From Cylicocyclus nassatus (taxonomy: Eukaryota > Nematoda > Chromadorea > Rhabditida > Strongylidae), in NCBI GenBank assembly GCA_958299035.1, contig CATQJL010000305.1, positions 68,106,792-68,170,791 of the forward strand: DNA of 64,000 nt, written 5' to 3'. Both the position numbers and the translations under genes were made by a program. The stretch's first letter is position 1; each line of letters starts with the position of its first letter. Shown here piece by piece: positions 1 to 11,520 of this stretch. The notes under the pieces were generated by a model. That model was given only the letters and a program-made list of their open reading frames with translations. It ran no database searches and was not told where the DNA came from.

Positions 1-465
1 GTGACCGGCGGCGAACTGGCTGCGGGGACGGCAGAGTAGCGGAACCATCAGCGTCCACTTGCTCGGCGGTAGCGACATCGCAATTTGGCGGTGTCCCATC
101 AGCAAGAATGGCATCTTGAGAAGCGGGAACATCAATGGAAATGGCAGGCGACAGTATAGGGAGCTCAAAATTCGGAAGATTGAGCTCTCTCAACAGCGTG
201 GTAGTGGCGTCGGCTTGCGATGCCGTGGTTGGTTGACATGGCGCCTCCATAAAAATCCTTCGACTTCCACGTTGTAGAGTGAGCGTCCAGTCCTTGACTG
301 CACACGTTCTGAAGTCCAAGTAAGCTTCGATGGATTACGGTAGTCGCGAATGTAGACGGCATCATAGACTTCGAATTTCTTTTTTTGGCTCCATGTCGGC
401 GGTTGTCCATTGCTTCCATCGCCGAATTCGATCTGAAAGAGTGGGTTGGCGTGACAGTTCGAGAG

Positions 466-960
466 TCAATGACCGAGAGTCAAACGTGTAAGTAGAGTAT
501 TAACCGTTCGTCCAAGAAACATCTCGGCCGGCGAACGATTCTCAGGCGAAGACGGGCAGGACGTACAGCGATAGCAAAGTAGTAGCTTCGACAAGGCTTC
601 CGAAAGGCTTCCTTCTCCTTTCAGCTTCAGGACTCTTCTCTTAAAAATTCCGACGAAGCGTCCGGCGAGCCCATTCGACTGTGGGTGGAATGGCGGCGCC
701 CGCACAAGCTTGATCCTGCTCTTCCTGCACAAATCCTCGAAAAACTGGGATAAGAATTAGGTGCCGTTGTCCGAAACAAGCGTTTCTGGGAATCCAAGTT
801 GGCTGAAAATCTTCATGAGTTCCTGCGTAGTCGCTTGTGACGTAGTCGACTGCATCTCCACGATCTCAGGCCAGCGGGAATACGCATCCACGGCAACGAG
901 GTACATGTATCTATAGAGCGGTTCAGCGAAGTCAATATGCTAGCATTCCATCGGGCGAAT
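466..960 (-). pseudogene. Gypsy integrase catalytic core, inactivated
   Basis: On the minus strand HIDFAEP supplies the first catalytic Asp and VSDNGT the second. The codon directly after the T of SDNGT, normally Gln in this family, is a stop (757-759). The third catalytic position, normally Glu in an NGQAER-like motif, is Gly in NGLAGRF (661-663). Either change alone would abolish function. The HHCC finger upstream (a GCRNCQI segment near 1010-1030) is in another frame, so a frameshift lies between. Confidence 0.88.
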
Positions 961-1547
961 TGCGATCGGCCATGGAGTTAATTAAGCTTTTACCGGATTC
1001 TTAGCGGCAATTTGACAGTTCCGGCAGCCATCCACAGTCTTTTTGACTTGACATCTACTATACCAGGCCAGTACACGTGATCGCGAGCGAGCAGCTTCAT
1101 ACTTGTTTGCCCAGGATGTACGCGTGCAGCATATGGAGAGTCTTTTTTCTCAACGAGGTGGGTACGACGACCCTGGATCCAAAGTATATGCATCCGTTGT
1201 AAGTAGAGAGCTCCTTTTTTGGTTCTTGTAGTTGAACAACGGCATTCTTGGAAGTGCATTTGGCCAACGCCCTGTTTGGAGGAAATTGAACAGCTCTATC
1301 AGCATGGCGTCCTTTTCTATAGCAAAACATCTTCCACGGTAACTGGCAGCTGGTTGAGTGCCTCCTCGTAAGTGGGTGGCGGTGACATCAGCTTCTACGT
1401 AGCGATGATGACGTCTTCGTCCGACGCACTCCGGCAGGAAAGCAGTCGGGAGAGAGTAGGCTTGTCCAAACGATGTCGTAGAGCAGTACTTGATGTCGAA
1501 ATCATAGGCAAGCAGCGTTATCGACCATCGTTGTAATCGGTTGGCAG

Positions 1548-1914
1548 CAGTGGCGTACCCAGGATTTCGGCTCGGGGGGGGGGGGCGACAAAAATTTTTT
1601 TTTCGATGAAGGTGCGTGGCGTCAGCCGCGCACTCCGAAAAAATTTTTGGTATGCTTCCTGAAATTTTCAGGGGCTCAGGACCCCGAAATTTCAGAAAAA
1701 GGGGGCGTGGCGTCAGCCACGTCTCCGAAAAAAAATTTTTATAAGGCTAAATTGAATTTTTAAAAATTTTTAGAAATTATTTTAATTTTTTACAAATATA
1801 AATAAGTCTTTTGCACATTTTTATAACTCATGTAAGTAACTTTCAAAAATTTCGCGACCCATTCTCGGGGGGGGGGCGTCCCCCCCCCGCCCCCCTCCCC
1901 TCGGTACGCCACTG
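1548..1914. mobile_element. hAT-type MITE nested in the Gypsy RNase H region
   Basis: A 367-bp insertion interrupts the RNase H coding sequence. Its ends are CAGTGGCGTACC and the inverted complement GGTACGCCACTG. It is flanked by an 8-bp duplication, GTTGGCAG (1540-1547) and GTTGGCGG (1915-1922), with one mismatch. Removing it restores the Gypsy reading (YTANRLQRW). Eight-bp duplications with CAG-type ends are typical of hAT elements. Inside there are two diverged copies of a GGCGTCAGCC-containing unit (about 1608-1650 and 1703-1742) and long G and C runs near the ends. Confidence 0.88.
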
Positions 1915-2393
1915 GTTGGCGGTGTAGGTCAGCACTCCTTCTTGCTCCCGAATATAGTGAGTAGAGGGCGGTGGTCCGTAAGCAAAGTAAATCTCCGTCC
2001 ATAAATGTAGTGGTGGAACTTCTTGGAGGCGAAAACTAGGGCCAATCCCTCCTTCTCAATCTGCGAGTCGTTATTCTCTGCGATCGTCAATGGCGAGTCG
2101 CATGGCTAGCGACTTTCTCCGATCCTTCCGAGTAGCGGTGAAAAAATCACTGCTCCGATTCCATAGTTGCTTACGTCAGGGGCAACAATGATCGTCTTCT
2201 TGGGGTCGTAGTGGCACAGCAGAAGATCCGAGGTCAAGACTTCGCGAAGGCGGTCGAGCCTTCCTGGCACTCCTTACTCCAGACAAACGGTGTGTCTTTC
2301 TTCTTTAAGGCGTCCAACGGTCCGCGAAGTGAACGCATCCCCGGCACGAAAGACGAGTAAAAGAAACCATCTCAAGGTCAAATTCGAGCTGCT

Positions 2394-3062
2394 TTATATC
2401 TTGGGGCGGCAGCATATGAGCGAATTCAGCAATCCTCTCGGGATGGAGGGTCCTCCTTCGGCGTCGACGATAAATCTGAGAAATACTATGCTAGGTTTAG
2501 CAAAATGACACTTTTCACGGCGAACACGCATTCCATAGTCCTGTAGACGTTGGAATAACTTGAAGACGTCCGCGTCATGCTCCTCACGGGTCCTTCCGGA
2601 GACTACAACGTCGTCCAGATAGGCAACGGCTCCACTGTTGTCGGTGGTAACGTTGCTCATCAGCGACTAGAAAATCCCAGAGGCACTTTTCACAAAAATG
2701 AAAACGGTTGTAGGAATGTCCACGGGATGTGTTGATGGTCAGTAATCATTTGCTGTCGTGTCCATTTCTACTTGCAAAAACGCATCACGCAAATCGATAT
2801 TGGTGTACACGGCTCCTCCATTCAGTTTTGTGAAAACGTCCTCAGCGGTTGGTAGTGGATGTCGGTTCAGCTCCAATGCAACGTTCAGCCCGGTGGAGAA
2901 GTCAGCACAGATGCGTACTGCTCCATTCTTCTTCTTGACCGGAACGATGAGAGCGGCCCACTGGAAGTAGTCGACGCGTGACAGCACTCCAGTATTGACG
3001 AGGCGGTCCAACTCTGCGTTGACAAGAGGTCCTACGACAAACAATACCTTCCGCTTCGGCAC
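2394..3062 (-). pseudogene. Gypsy reverse transcriptase domain
   Basis: Two minus-strand open segments (3062-2739 and 2660-2394) cover the palm and fingers of a Ty3/Gypsy reverse transcriptase: an RICADFS-like start of the palm, a TNIDLRDAF motif carrying the first catalytic Asp, and YLDDVVVSG carrying the catalytic Asp pair. The gap between them holds a stop and drifted codons, so the domain is not translatable as one piece. Confidence 0.88.
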
Positions 3063-3527
3063 TTAGACGGGTGTGGCATCCTTCTTTAGCACCAGGTGAG
3101 CCTTGAACGCGTCCCAGCTCCTCCGTGAAGACTTCTGAGAACTTAGAGGTCGCCAGTGGTGAAGAGGCATCCACAACACAGTAAACAGCAGAAAGGGCAT
3201 CTCGGAAGGGCGGCAGCTGTTGCAGCATTTCCATTCCTAGCAAACACATCCTTGGAGACATAAAATAATCCTTGGCTATCGAAACCATTGCATGTGAACG
3301 GCGTCTCATGAACTCCAATAACTTCTATCTGTGATCCATTTGCAGCTCTCAACTCAGCAGGCGGGGCCTTCAGGGTTGACAATCCTAATTCCATCCACGT
3401 CCTCCGACTTTATCGATACGTCGACACCGATGTCGAGTTGCATCTTTACATCCAAGTCCTTCAACTTGACGTTAACGTAGCAACGGGAAGTTCAGCAGTT
3501 CGGTTTCACAACTTTTTTCATGGAACG

Positions 3528-3569
3528 GCAGTTGCTGGCCCAGTGTCCTTTGTTTCCACAAGTGTAGCA
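3528..3569 (-). other. Gag CCHC zinc knuckle
   Basis: The minus strand encodes C-Y-T-C-G-N-K-G-H-W-A-S-N-C, an intact CX2CX4HX4C nucleic-acid-binding knuckle of the kind that sits between gag and protease in Ty3/Gypsy elements. It is one of the best preserved pieces of the element. Confidence 0.9.
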
Positions 3570-4100
3570 CACATCGTCACGGCGGGAACGTCCAGACGGA
3601 TCCTTGCTATCGGATAGGTGTCTGGTACGTTGCGGCAGTAGTCGACGTTGCTTCTTTTTCCGGATAGGAGCAACAACTTCAGCTTGGACTAAGCGCTATA
3701 GATCCGATAAGGGCAGCATCCTTCTGCACGGATTGGTAAGCGTTGGTAAGCGTTGTAGTCCGCGATCAGGTCCTGCAGCTTGTTGCTATCGGCCTCCGCG
3801 TCCAGCTTGCGCATTAGTCGGCACGAATTAGCAAATCACAGGGCGACTGCAGTCCCATGACAAAAAGCAGGCATTTTAGTGGTTCACCTTCATTTCGTCT
3901 GCTTTGGCATCGACCAGCATTCTTTTGGGTCTAGCAGCCTACGATTCGACATCTTCGGAGGAGTTTTTCATAATGTGGAGACAGTTCCATCAAATGAGCG
4001 CCGTCTTTCCATCAAAAAGCAACGTCAGCACTTTGGTCAGTTCGTCGAAAAAAGCCCTATTGGTGATTTTGATCAAAATAGAGGTAGAGGCTTTTTTACC

Positions 4101-4359
4101 ATTTTGAAAAGACGTCTACTTGAGCATTCTCATTGTAAAAGTCTTACCCACCCTTCATCTGGCACTTTTTGTAATGGACTCCAGGCAAAGTGTATATTTT
4201 TTGAAAGCGGAGGACAAGACGCTTCCAATAGTGACCATCCCGGCGTAAAAGATGTTCATCTACAAAAGTTACGAATTTTTTTATCCTAAAAACCCTAAAT
4301 ATCCAGAAATCACTAGGACTCTTCACCCAGGCAGTTTTTTGGACGAACTCAGACAACTA
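4101..4359. other. Unassigned sequence between Gypsy remnant and mariner MITE
   Basis: About 260 bases with no recognisable domain. It could hold decayed gag or 5' untranslated sequence of the Gypsy element; I see no LTR boundary or primer binding site. Confidence 0.4.
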
Positions 4360-5031
4360 CAGGGTGTCCCAAAAGTAAGTACACACTTTTCAATCGTTAA
4401 TATCTCTCTATCCATTGTGTCTTTTTTGGCCATTTAAGCATCATTCTGTAGAGGAGGCTTCAACTTAGATTTACAGTATTGAGCGAATCACCGATCGCTC
4501 TTCATTACTGTAAGATAACTGTAGAATCTTCGACAAGGATTTTTAGGCCACTGGAGGCCATGTCTGCCTCGAAACAAAACAAACAAGCTAAAAACTCTTA
4601 TACTAAGGTAGTGAAAGTTGCTGATTTCAAATATGAAATTTCCGCCATGCTGTGATGCTTCTTTCTAAAGTTATTCCAGGTAAACCGTGATATCCAAATT
4701 TTCAATATTTGTCAAAAATGTGATTACACCATCAGAAAGAAACACTTACAAAAAGCTGTGTAGTGAAACTAGTGTGCGCGAAAACCTTAGTACACTATTT
4801 TTCAGATTTTTTGAAAAAATGTCGTCAGATGGCATATTTCACAATAGTTCTACTTGCTGGAAGTTCTTACCGTAATCCTACAGTGATGAAGAGCGGTTGG
4901 TGATTCGCTCATTACTGTAAATCTAAGTTGAAGCCTCCTCTACAGAATGGTGCTTGAATGGCGAAAAAAGACTTCTTGGGAAGAGAGATATTGACGATTG
5001 AAAAGTGTGTACTTACTTTTGGGACACCCTG
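4360..5031. mobile_element. mariner-type MITE, 672 bp, long terminal inverted repeats
   Basis: Ends are CAGGGTGTCCCAAAAGTAAG and its inverted copy, flanked by TA on both sides (4358-4359 and 5032-5033), the Tc1/mariner signature. The inverted arms run about 160 bp inward (the GAGGAGGCTTCAACTTAGAT block at both sides) before an unpaired centre. No transposase frame is visible, so it is non-autonomous. Confidence 0.9.
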
Positions 5032-5639
5032 TATATATCAACTGAAAACGGAGGACGAGGCAATTTCGAAGGTCACTACTTTCTTGTACCAGCTATTCAT
5101 CTACATAATACATGATTTTTTTATGTTGAAAACTCGTAAGTGTCCAAAAATCACTAAGGTCACGTTTCATTAGGTACATCTATGAACGGACTTTAGGCAA
5201 ACAGTTTATTCCCTGACAGATGGGGACGTTGTATCACGGAACATTTCTCGCTGACTTGCTGTGCAGCTACAGAAGCTATTATTTTTTCCTCTTGGAAGTT
5301 CACGAATGCCTACAAATCTTCTTCCTCCTTTCCGATGCACAAACAATCCCGTACAAACATCTCCTTTGTTTAACCTTACCTCACTGTTGATTTTTTTTCT
5401 CAACTTTTGGTGAAGGGGTACCATGGTCTCGGCTCGAGGGTGAGAAGGGGTGAGCAAATTCTCAAACTATCGCACCTACGACGCCAGGTAAGCAACAGCA
5501 GCCGTTGCTATAAAAAGTGATGCTATCGAAGTTGTTATAAAATGTGATTACAGCGTTCAAAAGCTTCGCAACCTTGTGCAAAATTGAGTATCAAACCCCG
5601 CATCCATCAAAAAAAAACCATTATACAATTTCGGATATT
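5032..5639. other. No gene seen
   Basis: Between the two related MITE copies I see short open frames only. Part may be the diverged left portion of the second copy. Confidence 0.4.
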
Positions 5640-5856
5640 TTTTCTAAATTACTTGAAATGGCAGCTTTTCACAATGACGCCATATGTCGTAAGCTCCCAC
5701 CGTAGTCTCACAGCAATTAAGAGCGAGCGATGACTCGCTCTATATTGAAACTCTAAGTTGAAGGCAACTCTAAGAATGGTACTCAAAGCTTCTCGGAAGA
5801 GTTCTGACGAGGAAGTTTGACAACCAAACAGAAGGCACATTTCTGGGACACCCTGT
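5640..5856. mobile_element. Decayed half-copy of the same mariner-type MITE
   Basis: The sequence follows the right half of the 4360-5031 element: the TGACTCGCTC...CTAAGTTGAAG block is shared, and it ends in GGGACACCCTGT. The matching left end is not seen, so this copy is truncated or too diverged. Confidence 0.7.
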
Positions 5857-5998
5857 CTATCTTCGATTCGTTAACCGCATGGAATGTTCAAACGTTGAGG
5901 ACCACGGGTGAGGCGGATGAATTGTTGCGAGAGCACGATTTGTACAATGGCAAATTTGTACATGAGCAAGCGTTTTACCTCGTAGCGCGGGCACCGCA

Positions 5999-6622
5999 GT
6001 GATATCAGTCTGTGTTGTTAACGAATCGACGATATTCTCTCTTATACCAAACGTTAATGAAGGCTTTTGTTCAGATATAATGTACGTTCTTTTCTTATTT
6101 AGTATTTACATAGGAAATTAAGATAAATGCTCAAAACTGGATGTAAAAGCTTGAAGAAACAGTTAGACATGGGGCAAAGAAAAAAGTTTGACTGTGCGCT
6201 GATCCTTGAGCCTTAAAAGTTGAATTACTTCTTTTTATTGACGCAATATGTGAACTTACTGCAGAGCTGCAAAGTAGACGGACTTGACATTACTGCGGAT
6301 TCCGGAGTGATGTCCAGTCCATGGCGTCAACGAATCGACGATATGCCCTCTATACCAAACGCTGTCAGGAAAGGCTTCTGATTTTTGATATAATGTATGT
6401 TCTTTCCTTTGATGCTTACTCAGAAAATTAAAATAATGCGCTTTGAACTGAATGACTCAAGAACTTAAAGAAGCAGATAGTGGTACAAAGAAAAAAATTT
6501 GACGATGGTAGTGGTACAAAGAAAAAAGTTTGACGGCTACTTAAGCTTTGAAAGTTTAGCTACTTTTTTAGTGACGCGGTATATGAACTTACTGCAGAGT
6601 TGCAAAGTAGCAGAATACAAAG
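5999..6622. repeat. Diverged direct duplication, unit about 310 bp, two copies
   Basis: Copy 1 about 5999-6285 and copy 2 about 6307-6622 share, in order, ACGAATCGACGATAT, CTATACCAAACG/TTATACCAAACG, GATATAATGTA, a CAAAGAAAAAAGTTTGAC block and TGAACTTACTGCAGAG. Copy 2 has an extra internal repeat of the GGTACAAAGAAAAAA segment. No coding frame crosses both. Confidence 0.75.
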
Positions 6623-8955
6623 CTCATACGAAATCAGCGTATAAACGCAAAAATCAAAAAAAGGCAAGTGGAGAATGAAGTTTCGATAAAATTCGAAGAC
6701 TTCAACTTCTGAAAATCGTTGAAGATACAATGATCTTATCTGTTGCGACAGCATATATAATGTCATTGTTTTGAGCCTCTGTTGCACCACTATACATTAG
6801 CATTGCGCAACTCTCATGTCCTGGATTGTGTTTGCACGGAAGAAGAACTGACGGACGTGCAATGAAGCATGCGTATTTTGCAAGTACAGAATCAATCAAT
6901 TCGCGCCCGTGATTCGTCATGAATTGCTGTCTACCGCGAAAGAACTGACGTCATAGCAGGTAGATTATAAGCAGCAGAAAAAGTCTTCGTGCCTATCCAG
7001 AGCGTTGTTGTCATAAGCTGCATAGGAGCAGACATGCATAGAATGGATAGCGACTAAATGACCAAAAAAGTAGCAAAGGCAGCGTCCTGATGTATCCTTT
7101 CGAAGGTGTGTTCTCCGGCTATCTGCAAATTACAGAAAATAAATTTGAGCAGCTATTTCCAATTTAAGCAGAATATTTTTGACCTAAACTTTGAAACAGT
7201 CTCCGTGTTTTTACAAAATCAAAGCAAAATTAATTTCCTATTCATATTTGGTTATAGTACCATCACTGCAGACTTGATATCTTATGATACAAGCTCGCTG
7301 TCGCACCGGATGTATCGCAAGTTGTTAAAATTTCGAATCCTCGTTTTGATAAAAACTCATTGACGTCATTGCATGGGTACCGCCGCACCGCCATTCTTTA
7401 ACGTAAATCTACTGTATTCCAGCTTGGATGTTTGAAATCGGCTCCCCTTAACTATCTATCAGCGCTTTTGAGACTTCAGAATGTCGCTTTCAAACTTTTT
7501 TTCCATGACCGGCGCGATTTAAACGCAATGTCCCGTTAGAAATGTAACAAATGTAACTCAGCTTAAGATCCTTCAACAAAATTTCAATCAATTTCTTGGA
7601 ACCTGCTTCTTTTTGTCTGCCCACGAGCTTACCCCCGAACTTTGCTGTTTCTTAGTTCGCTGAAGTTCGAAAAGTTTTAGGGCCTTATTTATTGCAACAG
7701 TGGAAATTCTTCCCCAATATGATACTTCTACCAGGCTTTTCTGCCTACTTGGGCTTTAGAACATACTTTTTGGAGTGACAAATTGTACGATCTTTTCGTA
7801 ACTCTAGAATGTCGAATGGTAATCCAGTTGTGGCCCGATATTGCTCTCTTACCATTTGAGTTCTGGAGCCACTTAGAATCTCTACATTTGTTAGTAATCT
7901 GTGTACGTATGTATGTGCTATCTAAAAACTTCTGAGAGTGAGAGTAGTAAAAATCACAAAAACCGAAGCAAAGCAACTTAAAGGTCTTCAAAAGGAGTAT
8001 TGCACTGAAAAAAACTTGCTATGCAGTCCTCAAAGACTTGAAACATTGACTCGAACAATGTAATCCTGTACTGAAACTCTGACTTTACTTAGTGCTCAAA
8101 ATGATTATCAAAAAATATGATGCTATAAATGAAGGGGAGCTGCAAGTGTTCTATCATTTACTTATTAACTTGTCGGATAATTTCTGTTACACTTTTTATT
8201 TTGATTCTCAAAAATCTCAGAAGCTTTGGAATCTGTTTACACGTGGGGAGGGTCAGAAAGCCTATTCATGGGCACACCCAATTTGCGGCTCAAAATGTGA
8301 ATGAGCTGGCATTCTTCCAGGTGATGAGCGAGAGACCAAGCAATGTGGTAACCAGGTAGAGCATAGTCTGTAGCGTTTAGCAAAAATGGGGGATAACATA
8401 AACATGTCTACACACGTTTTTATAAGCGATTCAAATGTCAATGTGCGCCATCTTTGCAATCACCGGCATTCTAACGAAGGAGACGTCGTCAAAAAATTTC
8501 AAAAAAATATTTATAGGTTTTCTGTACTCATTTCTACACGATGCACATAAAAAGAAGAATTTGGGAAGGTTTTTGAATTTTTTTTTTGTTATTTTTTTCA
8601 CTTCTCGTTTTTGAAAAGACAATGGCCGTACGTTCTAAAAAAACTTTTAAAGGAGGAAAAGCTCAAGTAGGCGCAGAGAAATCAGACAAAAACTGAATAT
8701 TTGAGCGCTTAAACAAAACTAACGTAAACTTGTTGGTCATTGGTGCACTTGCGGCATCAATCGTGCTGGTGGGTAGACCCTGCCTTGTCCTGAGCACGTC
8801 GCAAAGCTGGGTTTTTGAGAAAGCTTTTGGAAGTTTTTAGGAAAAAGTGAAAAAAGTATAACACAAATTATCTGACAAGCTAATACTATCAAAATGTGCA
8901 AACGACTTCACGTAAATAATACCAGAATTTTTAAAAAATTCTAAAAATTCAATGC
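6623..8955. other. Intergenic sequence, nothing supported
   Basis: 2.3 kb of AT-rich sequence with frames under 90 codons and no splice-consistent exon chain that I could find on either strand. No RNA gene or repeat boundary recognised. Confidence 0.5.
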
Positions 8956-9403
8956 TTACAAGGGAAAGAAGGTTGGTCGAAGTGGCCTTTTAGAATGAAA
9001 TGTAGACTACCTTGTAGAGCCTGGAACGCTGATTCCAAATCTGCCTTCGCTATCTGCTGCGGGCTTCTGAGCGACGAGTTATGAAGGTTTATGTTAGTAA
9101 AAACTTGAACGCAAAGTTGGTGTAAAAACAGTCGTGACATTTTTTGGGCTTGGTTGGTTGTCGGGCACTCGGTGCAACGAATATTCTTCATTCAAACACA
9201 TTAACTCGCTGCTGCCTAGGAAAAGGTTACGACTGATTTTGTACTAATCTTGCTTATGAATTTTTACTCAAACCTTCATAACTTCTCGCCAGAAGCCCGC
9301 AGCAGGTAGCAAAAAAATTTGGAATCAGTATTCCAAGCTCTACAAGATAGTGTACATCTCATCTCAAAAAGCCACTTCGACTAACCTTCCTTTCCTTGTT
9401 AGT
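8956..9403. mobile_element. Palindromic MITE (TCGAAGTGGC family, copy 1)
   Basis: Both ends carry an ACAAGG...GGTTGGTCGAAGTGGC arm in inverted orientation, followed by matching blocks (TTGTAGAGC, CTGATTCCA, AGAAGCCCGCAGCAG). The arms pair for most of the 448 bp. Related copies: 22445-22886 (intron 1 of the PXMP4 gene) and probably 18206-18345 and 49437-49575. Confidence 0.75.
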
Positions 9404-10584
9404 AAAAATAATTCTTGGGTGCTCACTGCAAGGCACATGTTTTCGACCCACACAGTTTCTAGCGATACATGCGAGTGAGGCAAAACCCCTCTGCGTTTTT
9501 CTCAAACAAACAATTAACGTCGGATTGATCTAGTTACTGAAAAGGTTTGCCTTCTTTGCTAGTCAACTTGACTTTCCTTCCAGCACCACTTCTTTTCGTT
9601 GATAATGAAAATAAAAGTTAGGTGCAGCTTTCGTTTTGGGGGAATTATGGCGAAAGGGAAACACACCCTTTGCAAAGTAGAACAATCTCACTGTTTTTTT
9701 TTTGGAGGAGCAAGGCTCAGTTCCCGGAACGGGGGTGGCCGTTGTCAAACTGTAAATAGTTTAGGCAAAAAAAGGCAAAGGAAATACTGTAGTTGCACGT
9801 CCATATACACTACATATCCCTCCACAAGTTGCTACACGACTGACGTGCAAGAACATGATTTTGCTCGGGCTCGTCTTCGAAAACCCGAACTATCTTTCAT
9901 TGGGTAATAATTCCTCTTTAAAACGCACACACAACTATATGACTACAAATTTGGTAAACGGGCAAGGGCTAGAAGAGCATAATGCAGAGTATTGTGGAAA
10001 AAACATCTGAGTGAAGAATGTTCCGGATGAAGAATGAAGGCAGGTTTTTTTTAAATTTCTTCATTAATGTAAAGTAAAAGGCTCGTTTGTAACTGCCATT
10101 TGGTTCCAAAACAGGTGTATATACGCCCAAAGCACGAAATTATGTGAGAAACTCATGTGTATTGAGAGAGTGCTCAAATTTTTTCCAAAATATCGTGGCA
10201 ATCGCCAGTCCACTACCTTCCTGAGGGTGTCAAAAATTTTATTTCGTATAAATTCTTCAAATCTGTTATATACCAAAACTTTACCACACAGTAACCGTTT
10301 GGTCTCAAAACTTTTTTTCTCCCTTTTCTTCTCCTCTCTACTGGGTTCCAGGATAGCAACGAGGATCCGAAAGAAAGCGCGTTCCAGATAAGCGACTCAC
10401 GGGGATGGCACGATCAAGTAAAGAATCGTAAAATTCGAAGGCGGCAAAGCCGAAATCGTTTCTCAGGTGACCATTTGCCACTCTCGTGCCGTTTCCTGGG
10501 TAGACTTTCCATTTCCATGTAAAGTGAAACTCAACAACATTTTTTAAATGATACAAAAAACAGTTTACACTTTATAATGTAAAA
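9404..10584. other. No gene seen
   Basis: 1.2 kb AT-rich sequence. Frames up to about 100 codons exist but none shows a family motif or splice-consistent neighbours. It forms the 3' flank of the small gene at 10586-10855. Confidence 0.45.
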
Positions 10585-10585
10585 T

Positions 10586-10855
10586 TTATTTAAACTCCAT
10601 CTTTTGACCTTGCAAATCAGAGTATTCTCTATAGTCGTAGTCGTAATAGGTCTCACTATCCCATTTGAGCGGTTTTTTCCAGGTAGGTGCGCGGGGGTAT
10701 CGTTTGCGTGGTGAATCGGGAGGTTTTTTGAGTACTTCATTGAAGTCTTCCTCCCGGTACTCGGCGTTTCCTCGGATGAAGAGTGCAGAAACGAGGGCCA
10801 TCTCAAAAATAAAGAGTATAAAATAGACATTGATCCAGCGTCTGATGATAAACAT
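10586..10855 (-). CDS. Small secreted or membrane-anchored protein, 89 aa, family unknown
   Basis: Single-exon frame of 89 codons starting at 10855. Residues about 6-25 are strongly hydrophobic (INVYFILFIF...), so it has a signal peptide or N-terminal anchor; the rest is basic and aromatic (PRKRYPRAPTWKK, then LKWDSETYYDYDY) and ends YSDLQGQKMEFK. The end and the W-x-x-E-x-Y-Y pattern match the gene at 15414-15852 (ends YSDANGKKMDLK, VEWEEGKTEYY), which makes a chance frame unlikely. A TATATAAA box lies at 10900-10907, about 45 bases before the ATG, and an AATAAA overlaps the stop codon. A competing upstream ATG (10878) opens a different frame without similarity. Function not recognised. Confidence 0.65.
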   Translation of the reverse strand: MFIIRRWINVYFILFIFEMALVSALFIRGNAEYREEDFNEVLKKPPDSPRKRYPRAPTWKKPLKWDSETYYDYDYREYSDLQGQKMEFK

Positions 10856-10899
10856 ACCGTTAGCATTGACATTTTCATTTACACATGAGTCAATGCTAA

Positions 10900-10907
10900 T
10901 TTATATA
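10900..10907 (-). promoter_or_regulatory. TATA box of the 10.6-kb small gene
   Basis: TATATAAA on the minus strand, 45 bases before the chosen ATG. The paralogue at 15.4-15.9 kb also has a close TATA box, which supports function. Confidence 0.55.
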
Positions 10908-11520
10908 GTCTTTGAAAATGGAGGGAAATTCAGACTAAGCTTATAAACTAATGAGCCACAGTAAATTTGCAGGGGTCCTTAGGATGAGTGAGCATGAAAG
11001 TACAGTTCACATGCTGGAATGAAGTGGACCGAAGTTGAAAAAGACAAAAGCGTTTTGAGTTGCACTGTGATTTAAAGTAATGCTTTAAAGAAATGTATAA
11101 TTTTGCACTATAAATTAGTACATGTCTCCGAACTTGAACTAACTCTACACACTGAACACATTCAACAAACTTGGTGTTTCTCTAAACAAATATGGTTTCA
11201 TTCTGTCAAAATGCCTCAGCAAATTGTTAAGTTTGAGGGCGTATTGAATTTTTGCTCCAGATTTCGCTGAAATGCAAATCTATTGGTTAGCCTACACTTG
11301 TCGACGATGAATGAAAATTTTTCAATCACAGACGCAAGGTGAAGTGCTTCACACTTTTATTCATCATTGATGTGAAATCAAAGCGCTTGATTGCAGCGTT
11401 TAAAAATTGTCAAGCGTGCAGCAACCCGGGCAATTTATGGAAAGTTTAAGAAGGCTGTGAGTGAACTGTCCTTGGATCACCTCGGGAATCTCCCGCAAGG
11501 CTCTCGGAAATATTTGCAAA
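10908..11520. other. Intergenic
   Basis: No gene found. The last 60 bases contain CCTCGGGAATCTCCC and continue beyond the 11521-12703 insertion as CCTCGGGAACTTCCC, so the insertion may have split an older repeat carrying CTCGGGAA motifs. Confidence 0.4.

Larger units (their letters stand above)
1..4100 (-). mobile_element. Ty3/Gypsy LTR retrotransposon remnant, gag-pol, degenerate
   Basis: Read on the minus strand the order is gag, zinc knuckle, protease, reverse transcriptase, RNase H, integrase, which is Ty3/Gypsy order. Gag tail with a FVMGLQSP-like segment lies near 3830-3870. A CX2CX4HX4C zinc knuckle (CYTCGNKGHWASNC) lies at 3528-3569. The protease active-site triplet reads D-I-G instead of D-T-G (3427-3435). 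The polymerase has YLDD near 2600. RNase H and the chromo-like tail (RDYRNPSK near 340-360) are recognisable. It is broken: frameshifts around 1030-1130, a stop replacing the residue after SDNGT (757-759), and the third integrase catalytic residue changed from Glu to Gly (661-663). No LTR is visible; the element leaves the window at base 1. The upstream edge near 4.1 kb is uncertain. Confidence 0.9.

Noticed and set aside
10531..10878. 115-codon minus-strand frame overlapping the 10.6-kb small gene
   Set aside because: The overlapping 89-codon frame, not this one, matches the paralogue at 15.4 kb at the C-terminus.
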